A stretch of 64,000 bases of DNA. It comes from Dasypus novemcinctus. Taxonomy: Eukaryota > Chordata > Mammalia > Cingulata > Dasypodidae. The stretch lies in contig NC_080690.1 in assembly GCF_030445035.2 (NCBI RefSeq), forward strand, positions 33,134,796 to 33,198,795. Direction: 5' to 3'. Below the pieces are notes generated by a model. That model ran no database searches and was not told where the DNA came from. It worked only from the letters and a program-made list of their open reading frames with translations. Each line of letters begins with the position of its first letter. Positions within the stretch are counted from its first letter, which is position 1. The position numbers and the translations under genes are program-made. This document shows, piece by piece, positions 32,841 to 46,835 of this stretch.

Positions 32841-35800
32841 TCAGTCCAAACTGGCCATGAGGAGGTGCAGCTCGCGGAAGGCACTGCCGTGGCGGCCGCT
32901 CAGGCCCGACTTGCTCTTGACGAGGCCACTGATGCCCTTGAGCTGCTTGTAGCAGAGCCGGCACTTGTGCAGCCTGTGGGCAGAGCAGCCAGTGCTGAGG
33001 AGGCCACCGCGGCCCTGCCCCATCCTGGAGCTCTCCTGTCCCCGCCGCTCCAGCCCCTCCTCACAGAGAGCCCCCAGGTGGTGCCCGGCCCCAGGTAGAG
33101 CCAGCCCCCTGCCGCCCCCAGCCCACGCCTCCCCGTGCTCGGAGCCACTGCCCCAGACAGTGTCCTCCGGGAGACTCCTAGCAGGGGTCAGCAAGCAGGG
33201 CCCGGGCCCCTGGACCTCTGGTCCTCCAGGGCTGTGTTCCCACCCCCGGGGCAGCACCCCCACCCCCAGCGTGCACCTGGGCCCTCACCTCTCCTCCCGG
33301 CTGATGTCCACACCCACGGAGGGCGGAGCCGCCAGGATGTCCGTGATCAGGGGCAGAAACCGCTGCAGGATCAGCTTCAGGGAGGTGCAGCCTGTCTGGA
33401 CATAGCTTTGGGGACAAACAATAGAGTCACCAGACAGGCGGCCCCAGAGGAACAAAGAGCCAGAGACAAAATCGGAGAGCGAGGCACATGGAGACAGAGG
33501 CGACAGACACACAGGACCAGACGCAGCAGGGGCTGGTTTCCCTCTGACCTACTGGACCTTGGGGGGTTGCAGGGCTTACAGACACGCGGTGTGGGCGCTC
33601 GGGCCCTTAGGGGTCTCCTGGGGGACCCTGGGGAGCTCCTGGGCCCTCCCGAGGGCTGCTGCGGCCGGCCTGGCTCCCCACGTGTACCTCTCGTACTTGC
33701 TCTGCAGCAGCTTCTCGATCTGCGGCAGGACCGTGGTGCACAGGTCCAGCTTCCACAGGGAGCTGGGGAGAGGCCGGGGCGGGGCCGTCACTGCGCGCCC
33801 CGTCTGCGCCGCCCTCTCCACCCACGGCCACTTACGCTTTCTGGTTGACGATGTTCAGGAGGTCCACCACCACCGACAGGTCGTTGATGGCCACCGCAGA
33901 GTCCACCGACGTCTGTGGGAACAGCACCCGCTAGAGGGGACTGAGGCACCGTGAGGCCCCCATGTGCGTGCGGTGCGACGCGAGGGCTTGTTATAAGACT
34001 GTCCCTAAAACAATGAGCACGAGGCTGGGCCCAGAAATAGGTGCTCGATAGCAGGCGGCCTGTGGTAACGGCAGAGGGGGGTGACAGCGGAGGCCACCTG
34101 AGGTGAGGCCCCACTCAGCCCTGCGGCCGGAGGGGTGGGGAGCGAGACGGCCCCAGGGCGGGGCGGGGTGCTTGCCTTGATGTCACCCGTGGTCCACACG
34201 GCCCGCACCGTGTCCAGGTTCTTGTGGCGGCTGGTGAGCACCACGCACATGGTGTCGTGGCCTTTGCGGATCTGGGACATGGCATCCTCGTCGACCAGCT
34301 CCGCCTGCTGCGGCAGCTTCACGGCCTGCGTGGACGGGCACCCGGATGCTGCCACAAGGGCGGGCAGCAAAGCCCTGCCTGACCCCCGCAGGGGCCCACC
34401 CCATCTGGGGGCACCCTAGGGCTGGACCCCCACTCACAGGCAGGAAGTCGGAGGCCTTCAGCCCGATGGGCTCGTTCCGGGTGGCAGGGATGATGGCAGG
34501 CTCCGCCTTGGGTGCAGGTGTGGAGGTGACAACTGGGGGCCGGGGCAGGACCTCGAGCTGAGGGGAGCAGGAGCTCAGCAGGCGGGCCCCCGAAGCCTCT
34601 TGGCCCTCGCTCCGGACCCAGCCCCTCCGCAGGCCCCCCATGCCCTCCCACCCGCCGTACATTTGGCATTGGGAGCTGGACGTCCGTGGCCGGGCTGGGC
34701 TTCGCTGCCTCCTTTGCTGAGGCCACGTCTGAAAGCAAAAGGAGGGGGCTGCAGGGGCGGGGCAGGGCTCAGGGTGGGGCTCTGGGCACCCTCTGGAATG
34801 GGAGGGATGGAGCCGGGGCTGGTGGAGCAGCCCAGGAGAAAGCGGGGCAGCTCGGGGCCGGCTGGCCAGGGGTCCTGCTCAGGCAGACTGGGGAGTCTGG
34901 TGCAGTTTGTGGTTGGGACCCAGCGAGCACAGGCGGTGGCGAGCCTAGCCCTAAGCAGGACGGGAGTGGGTAGGGGTCACGGGGAGGAGGGAGAGGGGAG
35001 GACGAGCCCTGGGAAACCAGGCCTCCAGAGGGGAAATGAAGAGCCCCGAGGAGCAAGCTGGGAAGGGGAAGGGCTGCTTGGAGGAGGTGGGCCCCAGCCC
35101 CACCTCTCCTACCACAAAGAGGGTCATCCCTGCTGCCTTCAGGTCCTGGCCTCCTGCCAGGCCACCACCCGCACCCTCTCCTCTCGGCTCCCTTCCCACC
35201 TGGGGCTCCCCCTTCTCTGCTCACCGGGCCCTGGGCTCCACCTCTTCAGAGGCTCGACCCCCCAGCCACAGCCCTCCTGGCTTCTCTCACCACACGGCTC
35301 TTTCCTCCCCAGCCTGAGACCAGTCTGGGGGCCCATCGGTGTGCCTGCTGCCCCCCCTTTGCTCACCTCCCTGGGGGGCTCCCAAGAAGAGCCAGTGGGG
35401 AGAGGTGGAGATGGTGCCACAAGTGGGGAGGGGGCTCAAGCCATGCTCACAAGGAGGACTGGGTCCGGGGGACCTGGCTCTGCTCCAACTCACCGTCCTC
35501 TGGGGGTGCAGGGAAGGGCTCACTTCTTCGCGGTGGCGTCCGACCTGCAGAGGCAAATGGGGCTGAGGGCCCACCCTGGCCAGCCCGGGGCTCTGCCGAG
35601 GACCCCGCTGGCAGTCCCTGACCCTGCTCCCAGCTCCAAGGACCCTCACCCCACCCCTTCCCAGCTCCCACGCCCTGGGGGGCCCTTCCTGTGCTCAGGC
35701 CTGTGCTGGGGAGCACCCAGGCTCCTCCCTCAGTCCCTCGGGGGCACGGCGAGGAGCGAGAGCCTTGGGCTCAGCCCTGGCTTAGGATGAAGCGGGAGGG

Positions 35801-38800
35801 CCGCGCAGCTGTGCCCCCGCCGTCCCTGGCAGCCCTCGAGCCTCACTGATGCTGTTCTTGGGCTGGAAGATCTCGTTGTAGTCCTCGGCGTTCTGGATCT
35901 CCGCCCGGGACTCCCGCTCGTCCCGGTCATCCTCGCTGCTGGGGCTGCGGCGCTCGCTCTCCAAGTTCTGCTTCACCCTGGGGGCAGGGCCAAGCCGAAG
36001 GGGAGCCGGGGCCCAGGTGAGGCCAGGGCTGGGCCCGCCCGAGCCTCCCCAGCACCCCGTGCCCTCCAAGGGCCCCCGAGCACCCCCACCTCTGAGGCTT
36101 GCTGCAGGTCGTGCTGGGCCGCTCGTAGATGCGCCGGAGCGGGGCGCCGGGGGTGGGCGGCTGCTGCGCCAGGGGCTGGCTGTCCTGCACAGGGTCCTGG
36201 GCCACTGTGCCTGTCCTGGTGACCCGCGTCAGGTCCACCACGTAGGAGGAGACGTTGCTCTGGGAGAAGGCCACCCCAATCTGCAGGGGGGCGGCAGAGC
36301 TGGGGCTGACCCGGGGTGGCGGCAGCCTGGGGGGCAGGGGGGGGGTGGGCAGGGTGGTAGCATGGTGGGCAGTGGGTGGGCACTGTGGCTCTCACCAGCT
36401 GGTCATTGCAGACGGCCAGGTCGGCCACCTTGCCCCAGCTGACCAGGACCACGTCGAAGCAGCGCTCGGGCTCCCAGCCGTAGACGCGCAGCGAGTCCTG
36501 GCAGCCGCTGTACAGGCAGCAGCCGTCGGGGTTGAAGAGGACGCTCCTGAGCCAGGCAAGAGGCGCCGTGGGTCCCGGGTCCCCCAGCCTGGCCCCCCAC
36601 CCCACGAAGCCCGGGGAGCCCGAGGGGCACCCAGGACGGCTGGGCGGTGTCCGCCACCTGCACCCTGCTGGGCCCACAGCTCCCAAGTACCTGACAGGCC
36701 CCGGCTCCCCTTCGATGCAGCTCACCACCTGGAACTTCTCCAGATCCCAGAAGCGGATCGTCCTGCCAAGGCAGACCCCCACCTCTGGCCTCCACACAGA
36801 GCCCGCCCTCCGGGGCCAGGGCCCCTCGGGGCAGTGTTGGGGAGCTGGGGGCATAGCCTGAGACCCTGCCAGGGATGGCCAAACAGACCCCGTCGCGGCC
36901 CCTGACGGCCCCCGGCCTTCCCACTAGCTGAGGATGAGGGGGGCTGGGAGTGCTTTGGGATGGGGGGAGCAGCACTGTTCACCCAGGTCCTGCTGCAGCT
37001 CAGCAGGCCAGTGTAGCACAGCCTCAGGCTGAGGCAGCAGCCACGGCCTCCCTGCACTGGGAGGCCCAGGACGCCGGGGGGCCAGAGCCGGGGGAGAGGT
37101 GGGCCCGGGGCTGAGGCCTGGCCTTGGCTGGAGGCCCGTTCGGGACAGTGGGCACAGAGACAGACACGGGCAGGGCTGCCGAGGGCCAGCAGTCCCGGAA
37201 GGAGTGGCCTGTTCCTGCTCACCGGTCGGAGCTGCCAGATGCCAGGAGGTATTCGTTGGGGTGAAACTCCACCACATTGACAGGCCCCGTGTGGCCGGGG
37301 AACTCGGACATCATCTTGCCAGCAGTCAGGTCCCAGAGCTGGGGGCAGGGCAGGCTGGAGTCAGGGCACACGGGGGCTGCGGCTTTCCCTCCATCCCAGC
37401 ATGAGATCCTTCTCCACAAACCCCCGTCCTCCCTGGACGGGCTGGGACAGGCGCACCCCAGGAGGGAGGTGAGGACTCAGCCCGGGAGTGACCAGCAGAG
37501 CCCAGCTGAAGACGGGAGCTACCTTCACCGTGTGGTCGTCTGCAGCCGACGCCAGCCACTTCCCGTCGGGGCTGAACCGGAGACAACGCACAGCCTGGCT
37601 GTGCCCCTGAAGAGAGAGGACAGCGCGCCAGCTCACCGAGGGGCCAGGGCCCACTGGGCTTCTGCCGCACCTGCCCCCTCCCAGCCCTGCCCTCGACACA
37701 TGGTGCCTTCCTGGGGAGCATGCAAGCAGGGGACAGATGGCCAGGGGCAGGGGGTGTCACAGAGGGCCACACATGTGGCCAGGGGCTCCCAGTTCTTCAG
37801 GCTGCACTGGGAAATCAAGATGGCGTGGTCATGTCAGTTTGGAAACATTGTGTCTGTGAGCCCTCCTTGAAGAGTGAAATGTACTGTTAATGGTAAAGGC
37901 TCTGAAAACTCCTGCAAATGTTATTCTGTTAACCCTAGTGCTTCCAAACCCCTTCATCTGATGACATCTGGTACCTGCCTGCAAAACCAACGTGTGTGGA
38001 GCACAGCTTGGCAAACATGGTCCTGGAGCTGGGGGTCAAAGTGGACCACCAAGATGCCAGCTTCACTCCAGTTTTGTGTTTCTGGTCTGGGCTCTTGTTT
38101 TTCACATGTATATGTCCCTCCTCACACTCCACCCCCAGCATACCCAGTGCCTGCCCAGGGCCTGTAGTGTGACCAACAGAAGGTGCCTCCTTACCCTGTA
38201 TCGAAAGACACAGCCTTTCCTTCTGATGTCCCACAGCTGTGCAGGAGAAACAGAGCAGAGTCAGGGGAGCCACGGGCCCAGGAGGCTTGGCCAGGCTCAG
38301 TCCTGCAGCCCGGCCTGGAGTGGTGTGTGGCTGAGAGCAGAGGGGCGCAGCGTGCCTCTGGTCATTACACCTCAAAATGACAGAGGTCTGGAGACTGCTC
38401 ACCAAAGCGGGGCATTCTCAACAGAAATGTCTGGCGAACACCTCCATGTCCCATACCCTGGGAGGGTGTAGACACAGCCCGAGAGAGGGAAGACACCCGG
38501 GCAGAGCCCCACACCGAGCGCTCAGACAGGACGGGCCTTGGCCAGCCCCTGGCATGCCGAGGGGCCGAGGGGCCGCGGGTCAAGGACCAGGCAGGACGCG
38601 CCTCACCTTGATGTTCGTGTCCTGAGAACCGGAGGCTACAAACTCGCCGTACGGGTGGAAATCCAGGCTGCAGATGTTGGCTTTGTGTCCCATGAGTGTG
38701 CGAAGAACTGCCCAGGAGAAAACAGACACAGGCGTGAGGGCAAACGAGCTGGCGGAGGGGAGGCTGCTTTGTGTGTGTGTTTTAACATTAACTGCACAGA

Positions 38801-41800
38801 AAGACAGAAAAATAGTATCAGCTTTTAAAACAGGGGGAAAATCACCCAGGGTCCCACCACCCTAACATCTAGAGCTCTTGTATTTCTCCTGCTGGGACCC
38901 CAGCCCCCAGGAAACACATCACACACTCCCCACAGACGCTGCCTCCAGGCTTATCCATGTGTCCTCACTTGAGTGAAGCCCCAGGCAGCAGAGCCAGGGA
39001 GCTATGGCTCTTGTTCAGCCCCGTGGACATGGAGCTTGTGGTCTGCAGGGCATCCCGCCCCACCGGAAACAATGCAAGGGGAGGAATTCAGGAGAGGAGC
39101 AAGCCGCTTCTTGGCTGGGTGATCAGAGAAGTCCAGGGAGGCTTCATGGAGGAGGTGGTATTTCAGCAGGTTATCACTGGAGCCTGTGTGGAGGGTGTGT
39201 TAGGCAGAGGGAGATGGTAGGCCAAGGCTCCACAGAGGGCCGGTGCAGGGTATGCCTGGGTGGCCCCAGTGCTCGCTGTTCTCTGGGGTGTCCTCTGTCC
39301 AAGGGACCTTTTGAGGGCGGCAGCAAGGCCGTGTGACGTGCAGCGAGACTCAGAGCCCTCCTTCCCTGGGAGACCTCGGCTCCCATCCTTTCAGGTCTGG
39401 CTGGCAGCTCCAGGACCAGGCCAGCCTCGCAGGCACGCCTTGGGCTGCTGGCTAGTGCTCCCAGGTACCATTCAACTGGGCTCTTCTCTCTGACCTCAGG
39501 TGTCCTGTTTGTTAGGGATTCCTGACTCAGTTGTCCAAATGAAACCGACCACTCCACAACTGCTGGGGCCACAGGCTGAGGGAGTCCAGCTACCCTTAGA
39601 TTGGAGCCAAGGCGAGGTAGTGAGCTGTCTAGCAGAAGAGGTGTGCAGGCAGACTGCAGACGCGAAGGCCGCAGATCCAGGCGCTGGCTGGCTGGAAGAA
39701 GCTCTAAGGTACTTTCCAAGTGGAAGGCTCTAAGACCTTCTGCAGCCCTCGTCAAGACCAGCCCTGGCTCTGCTCCTTGCTTGCTGAGTGACCCTGGGCA
39801 ATCACTTAAGCCTCTCTGAACCTCTTTTTTTTGGGGGGGGGGGGGCGGGGTGGAGGGGTAGGAGGTCATGATCAGAATTAAGAAAATGGACGTAAAGTAC
39901 TTGACCCAGGCCTGACCCATGGTGAGGCTCAATCAACGGCAGCCAGCGCCCCGCTCTCCCCTGCTGAGGCGGGCCTCTCCTCCTCAGGCCTCCTGCTTCG
40001 CCCTCTTCTGGGCCCAGCGAGGAGGCCCCACCCGGTGTCCTGGCTGCCAGGGTCCCTCCCTCACCCAGGTCCTGAGTACCGGGGCCAAGTGCTGAAGCAC
40101 TGGGTCCAGCCACGAGCCCGGGCGGGGCTGGGCAGAGAAACAGCAGGGTGCCGGCAGCACCTGGAGCAGGCCATGGGACTTGCAAGCAGCCTTCTTCACG
40201 GTCACCAGGCGGCGAGTCGCTGATAGAGCCCTCAGGAACGCCATGGAGGTGCCCGGATCGGGCCTGGCGGTGTGACTCACGCCATGGAGGTGCCCGGATC
40301 CAGCCAGGCGGTGCGGCTCACGCCATGGAAGTGCCCGGATCGGGCCTGGCGGTGCGGCTCACGCCATGGAGGTGCCCGGATCCGGCCTGGCGGTGCGGCT
40401 CATGCCATGGAAGTGCCCGGATCGGGCCTGGCGGTGCGGCTCACGCCATGGAGGTGCCCGGATCCGGCCTGGCGGTGCGGCTCACGCCATGGAGGTGCCC
40501 GGATCGGGCCTGGCGGTGCGGCTCACGCCATGGAGGTGCCCGGATCCGGCCTGGCGGTGCGGCTCACGCCATGGAGGTGCCCGGATCCGGCCTGGGGTTC
40601 GGCTCACGCCATGGAGGTGCCCGGATCCGGCCTGGCGGTGCGGCTCACGCCGGCCCCTGCTCGTTCCAGGCCCAACCCCCAGTCCGCCAGCCCTGCACCT
40701 ACAGCGAGGCGGTCAGAGTCCCGAGGATGCGGCAGGACATGGCCCCGGCTTCGCCACACCAGAGGGCCTTCCCGTGGCCCTGTTGTGCCGGGGAGAGCAG
40801 GCACGGCCGCATTCTTCCAGCCTGACTCCACCCTTGCTCCTGTGTCCCACGAGGGCCCACGGAAGCCTCTGAATGCCCGGACTCAGCCATGGGGTCCTGG
40901 AACTTTAGGGTGGAGGGGCCTGGGCTTGGTCCACCCCTGTAGCACCTCCAAAGCCTCCCAGCTGAGCAGCCGTTTGGTCACATCTGCATCCTCTGGGGAC
41001 GGGCAGCCTTTCCAGGCCGCTGAGGTGCTCTTCAGCAGCCCCTCTGTATCTTGATTTGCCTCTCTCGCCCTTCGTCCACGCTGTGGTGGGTAGGTGGAGG
41101 AGGGGCTGAGTCTTAGCCCCACCTTCCCTGAGTTCAGAGGCAGCTCCTGGTGGAGTGGCCTGGGAGCACTGGAGTGGGAGTCCCAACACCAGGAGTCAGA
41201 GCCTGGGCTCCGCCCCTATCCAGGGGTGAGGTCACCGCTAACCCTGGGGCCCCCTGGGCCTCAGTCTGCTCATCTGTCAGGGTCCCTGTGTCAGAATCAT
41301 CTGGAAGCTTACTGAAAACCAGATTCTGGGCCCACCAGACCTACTGACCCAGGTGCCTGGGTGGGGTTTGGGATGTGTGTTTGTAATGAGCTCCTGGGAG
41401 AGCAGCCAGCCCTGGAGAGGGAGTACAGAGTCCCGGATTCCAGAAGGCCTCAGTTTCCATTCCTCAGCCACCTCAAGGCCCTCCTCACAGCTCCCTTAGG
41501 AGCCAACAATCATGGCCGAGAAGGCCTGGGGCCGGGAGCACAAAGCCCTCCGTTCCTCTCTCTCATTCTCTTTGGTGAAAGCTGGTGGCCACCCAGGGGG
41601 TTCAGGCTCAAGCTCAGCTGACCACCTCTGCCCGAGACTCAGAGCCTCAGCCGTCCTGGGCATGCGCCTCTTGGCCTGCGCGAGGCCAGGGATGGCCTGT
41701 GCCAGGAAGCGGGGCCAGGCCATGGAGGCGCAGCCCCCGTGGGTTCTCAGAGAGGCCCTAGGCTCTGTCTTTCCTAAAGAGACTAGCGCCGGGTAGGCAA

Positions 41801-44800
41801 GCACCAGCCGGGGGGCCCAGGAGCGCGGCCTTTCCCGAGGACCACCTGCACGAGGAGACCGCTGCCACCCTCGGGCCGAGTGGACGCTGTCACCAGGTGC
41901 GCACAGGCAGACGGCCTGTGTCGGGCAGCCCAGGTAGAGGATGCGGCTGAGGAGGGGCCCCAGCCGGGCTCTTCTTTAGAAAAAGCAGTCTTGGCAAAAT
42001 CCATGCCACCGTGTCCTCTTCCTGGACATGGGAGGTGGGAGGGCTCCTGCCCAGCTCACCGGAAGGCCTGGAGCAGGGACCGCCAAAAAAGCACTGAGCA
42101 AACAGGACCTCGCAGCGTGGGCCTGCACGGTGCTGTGAAAAAAACGCTGTCAGGTGTCAGCATTTAGGAACAGAGATTCCACATAAACATCCAGATGTCC
42201 AGTTTCTCTTGAAAAATCCACCGAGACAGAAAGACTGCAGTCGCCCTCCCACCTGGCAACACCTGGCGGAGGCTGGGGGCAGCCCCTTAGAGCAGGTGAG
42301 ACTCTCCACTTGGCCCAAGAGTGTGGGCATGAGCTTCCAGGCTGAAAGGACGCAGCGAGAACCTGGCACTGGGATGTACACCGCCCCCCTGCCCAGGACC
42401 ACCCCTGGGGACAAAGTCCTGCAAGCCTGCAGAGGGGAGCAGTTCCCAGGCCAAGGAGCCGGGATAAGGACGGCGCTGGGCTTCTGGGCAGCAACCCTGG
42501 AACCCACAAGGGCGCGGAGCCACCCTCAAAATCCTGAGGTAAGGGCGGTGGACTTAGCCCAGTGGTTAGGGCGTCCGTCTACCACACAGGAGGTCCACGG
42601 TTCAAACCCCGGGCCTCCTTGACCCATGTGGAGCTGGCCCATGTGCAGTGCTGATGCGCGCAAGGAGTGCCCTGCCACCCAGGGGTGTCCCCCGTGTAGG
42701 GGAGCCCCACGTGCAAGGAGTGCACCCGTGAGGAGAGCTGCCCAGCGCGAAAGAAAGTGCAGCCTGCCCAGGAATGGCGCAGCACACATGGAGAGCTGAC
42801 ACAACAAGATGACGCAACAAAAAGAAACACAGATTCCCCTGCCGCTGACAACAACAGAAGCAGACAAAGGAAGATGCAGAAAAATAGACACAGAGAACAG
42901 ACAACTAGGGTGTGGGGGGGGAAAGGGAGAGAAATAAATAAATCTCTAAAAAAAAAATCCTGAGGTAAGATTAGTTCTAACCTAAGATTCTCTACTCGAG
43001 CTATTCAAGATGGGAGAGACAGTCACTTTCAGCATGGGAGGCCTCTAACACTGTGCCTTTCCTGCACCCGCTCTCAGTAGGCGATGGGAGAACATGCTCC
43101 CTCAAAACGAGGGAGGAAGGCAAGACAAGGCCCAGCAGAGAGGCAGACAATCCCTCAAGGAAACCCCTGACGAGGAGAAAGGGGGCTCCAGGTGACAGCC
43201 GGGCTGCAGCCCCCCAGGACGGGAGGACAGAGGCTCCGAGAGGAGACGTGTGGACTAGGGGATGGGCCTGAGGGTCAGGAGGTTCACCCTGTCAGAGAGC
43301 TGGGGGAAGAAAGAGAAAGAAGGACACAGAAAACATGCAGATGGAGGAGGAGGAGGAACAATTATTAACTCCAGGGAAGCAGTGTTATAAAAAAGAAAAG
43401 GACTATCATGAGCTACAAATAATATCTATGTGGTCCTTAAAACACAAACTGTAACAGTGTGAATGGTGATAACGGGTAGAAGGACTATCTTCTAGTAGTA
43501 TCTAGCAATATCTCCTTCTGGTAGAAGGAAAGAGAAATGCGCCTGAGGCAGCCTGGGGTCGCTGTGATGAACGAAGGTCTCTCCTTCCACTGTAGGAAGT
43601 GAGTCTCTAATGCGTAAAATTTTTTAAAAAAGAAGAAATTGTAGTATAACATGGTATAGAGAAGCATGGGTAATCAGCGAAGGCAATGGCGACAGGAAGT
43701 TGAGGTTTTGGGAGAATAAATGGGGGTGTGGCAAAGGTTTCCTGCGGCTGCTTTGATTATTTGTAGACCTCAGTGTTTGACTTTTAAAATTATGTATGAC
43801 TTCTAAACAGATGAAAATTAAATTCAAGCAAACAAAAGCCCAGCTCACAGAAGAGCTGGCCACAGCGGGCCCACGTTCCTGCAGGCAGCAGGCAGCTGGG
43901 CCTGAGTGGGGGCCACCCTGAGTCAAGGCGCATGCCCCCCAGTTCCAGAGATCCCCGCACAGCCACCTCACTCAGTTACACGTCCTGTGTGGCCCCTGCT
44001 GGCATCCGATTTCCTCCAGGTTCAGAATCTACCCACCCACTCTTCTACCCATCCATCCAGTTGATCATTCAAGCATTTCCTGGGTGCCTCCTCAGCCAGC
44101 CACTCAGGAGACAGCAGGGAGCATCACTGCCAGGCTAAAGGGCAGTGATGGCAGTGGAGGGAGGGCTGCCACCCTGTTGGTTAGTGTTCCAGGAGGAAGC
44201 CTTCCGATTCGGGGCCTAAAGACGAGGAGTGCAGGGCATGTGTGAGGGAGGGTCAGGGAGGAGGGCCAGGGAGGAGGGCCAGAGAGGAGGGCAGGGGAGG
44301 AGGGCAGAGAGGAGGGCAGGGGAGGAGGGGCGAGGAAAAGGGCCAGGGAGGAGGGGTGAAGAAGAGGGCCGGGGAGGAGGGCCAGAGAGGAGGGCAGGGG
44401 AGGAGGGCAGAGAGGAGGGAAGGGGAGGAGGGCAGAGAAGAGGGCAAGGGAGGAGGGGTGAGGAAGAGGGCCGGGGAGGAGGGCAAAGAGCAGGGCTGGG
44501 GAGGAGGGCCGGGGAGGAGGGCAGGGGAGGAGGGCCGGGGAGGAGGGCAGGGGAGGAGGGGAAAGAGGAAGGCTGGGGAGGAGGGCAAGAAGGAGGGTCA
44601 GGGAGGAGGGCAAAGAGGAGGGCAGGGGAGGAGGGACGGGGAGGAGGGCAAGAAGGAGGGTCGGGGAGGAGGGCAGGGGAGGACGGCAGGGGAGGAGGGC
44701 GGGGAGGAGGGCCGGGGAGGAGGGCCAGGGAGGAGACCTACTTTTGGCAGCTTCCAGGTCCCAGACACGGATGGAGCCCGACTGGGAGCCGGCCACAATG

Positions 44801-46792
44801 AGCTCCTCGGGGGTGTTGAGGCGGACACTCTCCACAGGGGACGTGTGACCCGTCAGGCTCTGTGGAGAGAGGGTGGCGGCATCAGTGCACAGTGTGGCCA
44901 GACCCCAGCTGCTGTCCCAGGCTCTGGGGCCCCAGGAGAGGCACTGGAGGGAAGGAGCAAAAGCAGGGAGGCTGTGCTGAGGCCACACCCCGGCTCTCCT
45001 GTAGACAACCACCGTCTGCTAAAAGCGGGCCAAACTCCAGCCACCTCCCTCTGCTCCTGTTATGGGTGTCACCTGCAAAATGGCCCAGGGATCTTAGAGG
45101 GAACAACTGGCCAAGACAAGAAGTCACCGGCTCCTCAGCCCTGGGTCCAAACCAGCACGGGCCGAGGCACTGCCCCTCCCCACTCTCCGTCCTGCACAGG
45201 CCCCTCGGGAAGGGAAACCACAGCGAGCCGAGGCCCAGCGTGTCAGAGGCACCTGTCTCGTCCCTCCAGGATCCTGGGACCCCTGGGAGCCTGTCCCTGC
45301 CAAAAGATTCTGCCAGGCTCCCAGGCAGGGGCTCGATGGAACCCAGAAAGCTGGGAGATGACTCTGCTGGAGAGCAAGGGGATTCTCAGCCAACTCGGAG
45401 GTGGCCAGAGCCGGGCAGGTGCAGAGCTGAGCCCCCTTCTCCAAGGTGGGGAGACGCTGGAGCCTGAAGTCCGTGGAGCCTGCCACTCCCACTCAGCACT
45501 GGCCGTCCCCAGGCGATGCCATCAGTGCGTGGAAGACAAAACCCCCCACCAGGCTCCTGAGCAGAACAACCCATGGGCCGGGGAAATGCGAGCACCTTGC
45601 TTAAATCTCAAACTCACTGCTCAGAGTATAAATGGCACAAACCCCACAGAGGGCAGGGGCAGCTGGGAAAAAAATCCATCTACACTCAGTGGGAAATGCC
45701 CATTGCCCCCAACCCAGCAATTCCACACGCCAAAATCCATATGAAGGAACATATGGGCAAGGTCACTCACGGCGTGTGGTCTGCAGGAAGGAAAGACTCG
45801 CGCCAACGCAAGCACCCAGCACAGGAGCCGGTTAGCTAAGCTGCGGTGGCCACCTAGGGGCCATGGAAAGGAACGAGGCAATCGTTACTCTCCAGGATAC
45901 TTTTAGGTGAAAAGAGATAGAGGACAGAGTACATTGTAGACACACACATTTGTTCACACAAGCATAAAAGAATTCTGGAAGGACACAGAAGGAGTTGGGA
46001 AGTGAGGCTGCCTCCAGGACCAGGGCAGGGAGGAAGATTTTTTACCGTTAATGTGGGATCTTTTGAATGTTCAACTGTGTGAATGAATTACATATTCAAA
46101 ATAAACAGAACTAAGGACACACGGGCTGCCCGCAGAGGGAGGGAGCAGCGGCACAAAAACCCGGGGCGGAGGGACAACCTGGCAGGTCCCAGGAGCTGGA
46201 AGGCCTGGGCGCTGCACAGGGTGGGTGAGGGGCAGAGAGGCCCAGGGGGGCTGGGGTGGGGGAGGGGAGAGGAGCCCGGGGCCACACGTGGCATCAAAAG
46301 ATAAGTCTGACTGGCTAACACCCACCTATCACCCAGGCCTCCTCTGGGGAATGAGAGCATGAGGTCTGTGTTGATTCTTTTTCAAACTGTGTATGTTCAT
46401 TTGGCATTTCAGGGGCGCGGGGGAGGGGGGAGGCGCGAAGTATATAAACCCTAAAAATAAAACAAAAAAATCCCAATTCTGTTCTTGCTGAACGCTGACT
46501 GGTTCGGGTCAGACCACAGCTTTCCCCTTGAAGCACACGAAAACACAGGTGATGTAGTTTCTCCTCAGAAACATCACCTGCACGTGCCTGTGTGATGAGT
46601 CCAGGTCCCACTTTTGTCTGCATCATTGCAAAACTCGGGCTGTTGGGGTTCACAATATTGATGATAGCTAATACTGGCTGAGAATGTTCTAAGAAGACTG
46701 GAACTAAACTTTCTAAGTACCTCCCTGCAGCCCTTGGAGTTTGGGCCGGGATCACCAATTGAAGCAATAGCTTCACAGGCTTGTCAAGAAAA

Positions 46793-46835
<43 letters not shown>

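Larger units (their letters stand above)
38708..44741 (-). other. KATNB1 intron 3
   Basis: Six kilobases with the 41-bp minisatellite, a full-length SINE, the purine tract and a MIR-like piece. No exon is apparent. Confidence 0.7.

Noticed and set aside
40148-41054. Open frames of 168-260 codons across the 41-bp repeat
   Set aside because: The period is 2 mod 3, so all frames stay open; this is a minisatellite artefact in a KATNB1 intron.
44242-45744. A 500-codon plus-strand frame rich in Gly, Arg and Glu
   Set aside because: It comes from the low-complexity purine tract, runs antisense through KATNB1 exon 3 and shows no conserved domain.
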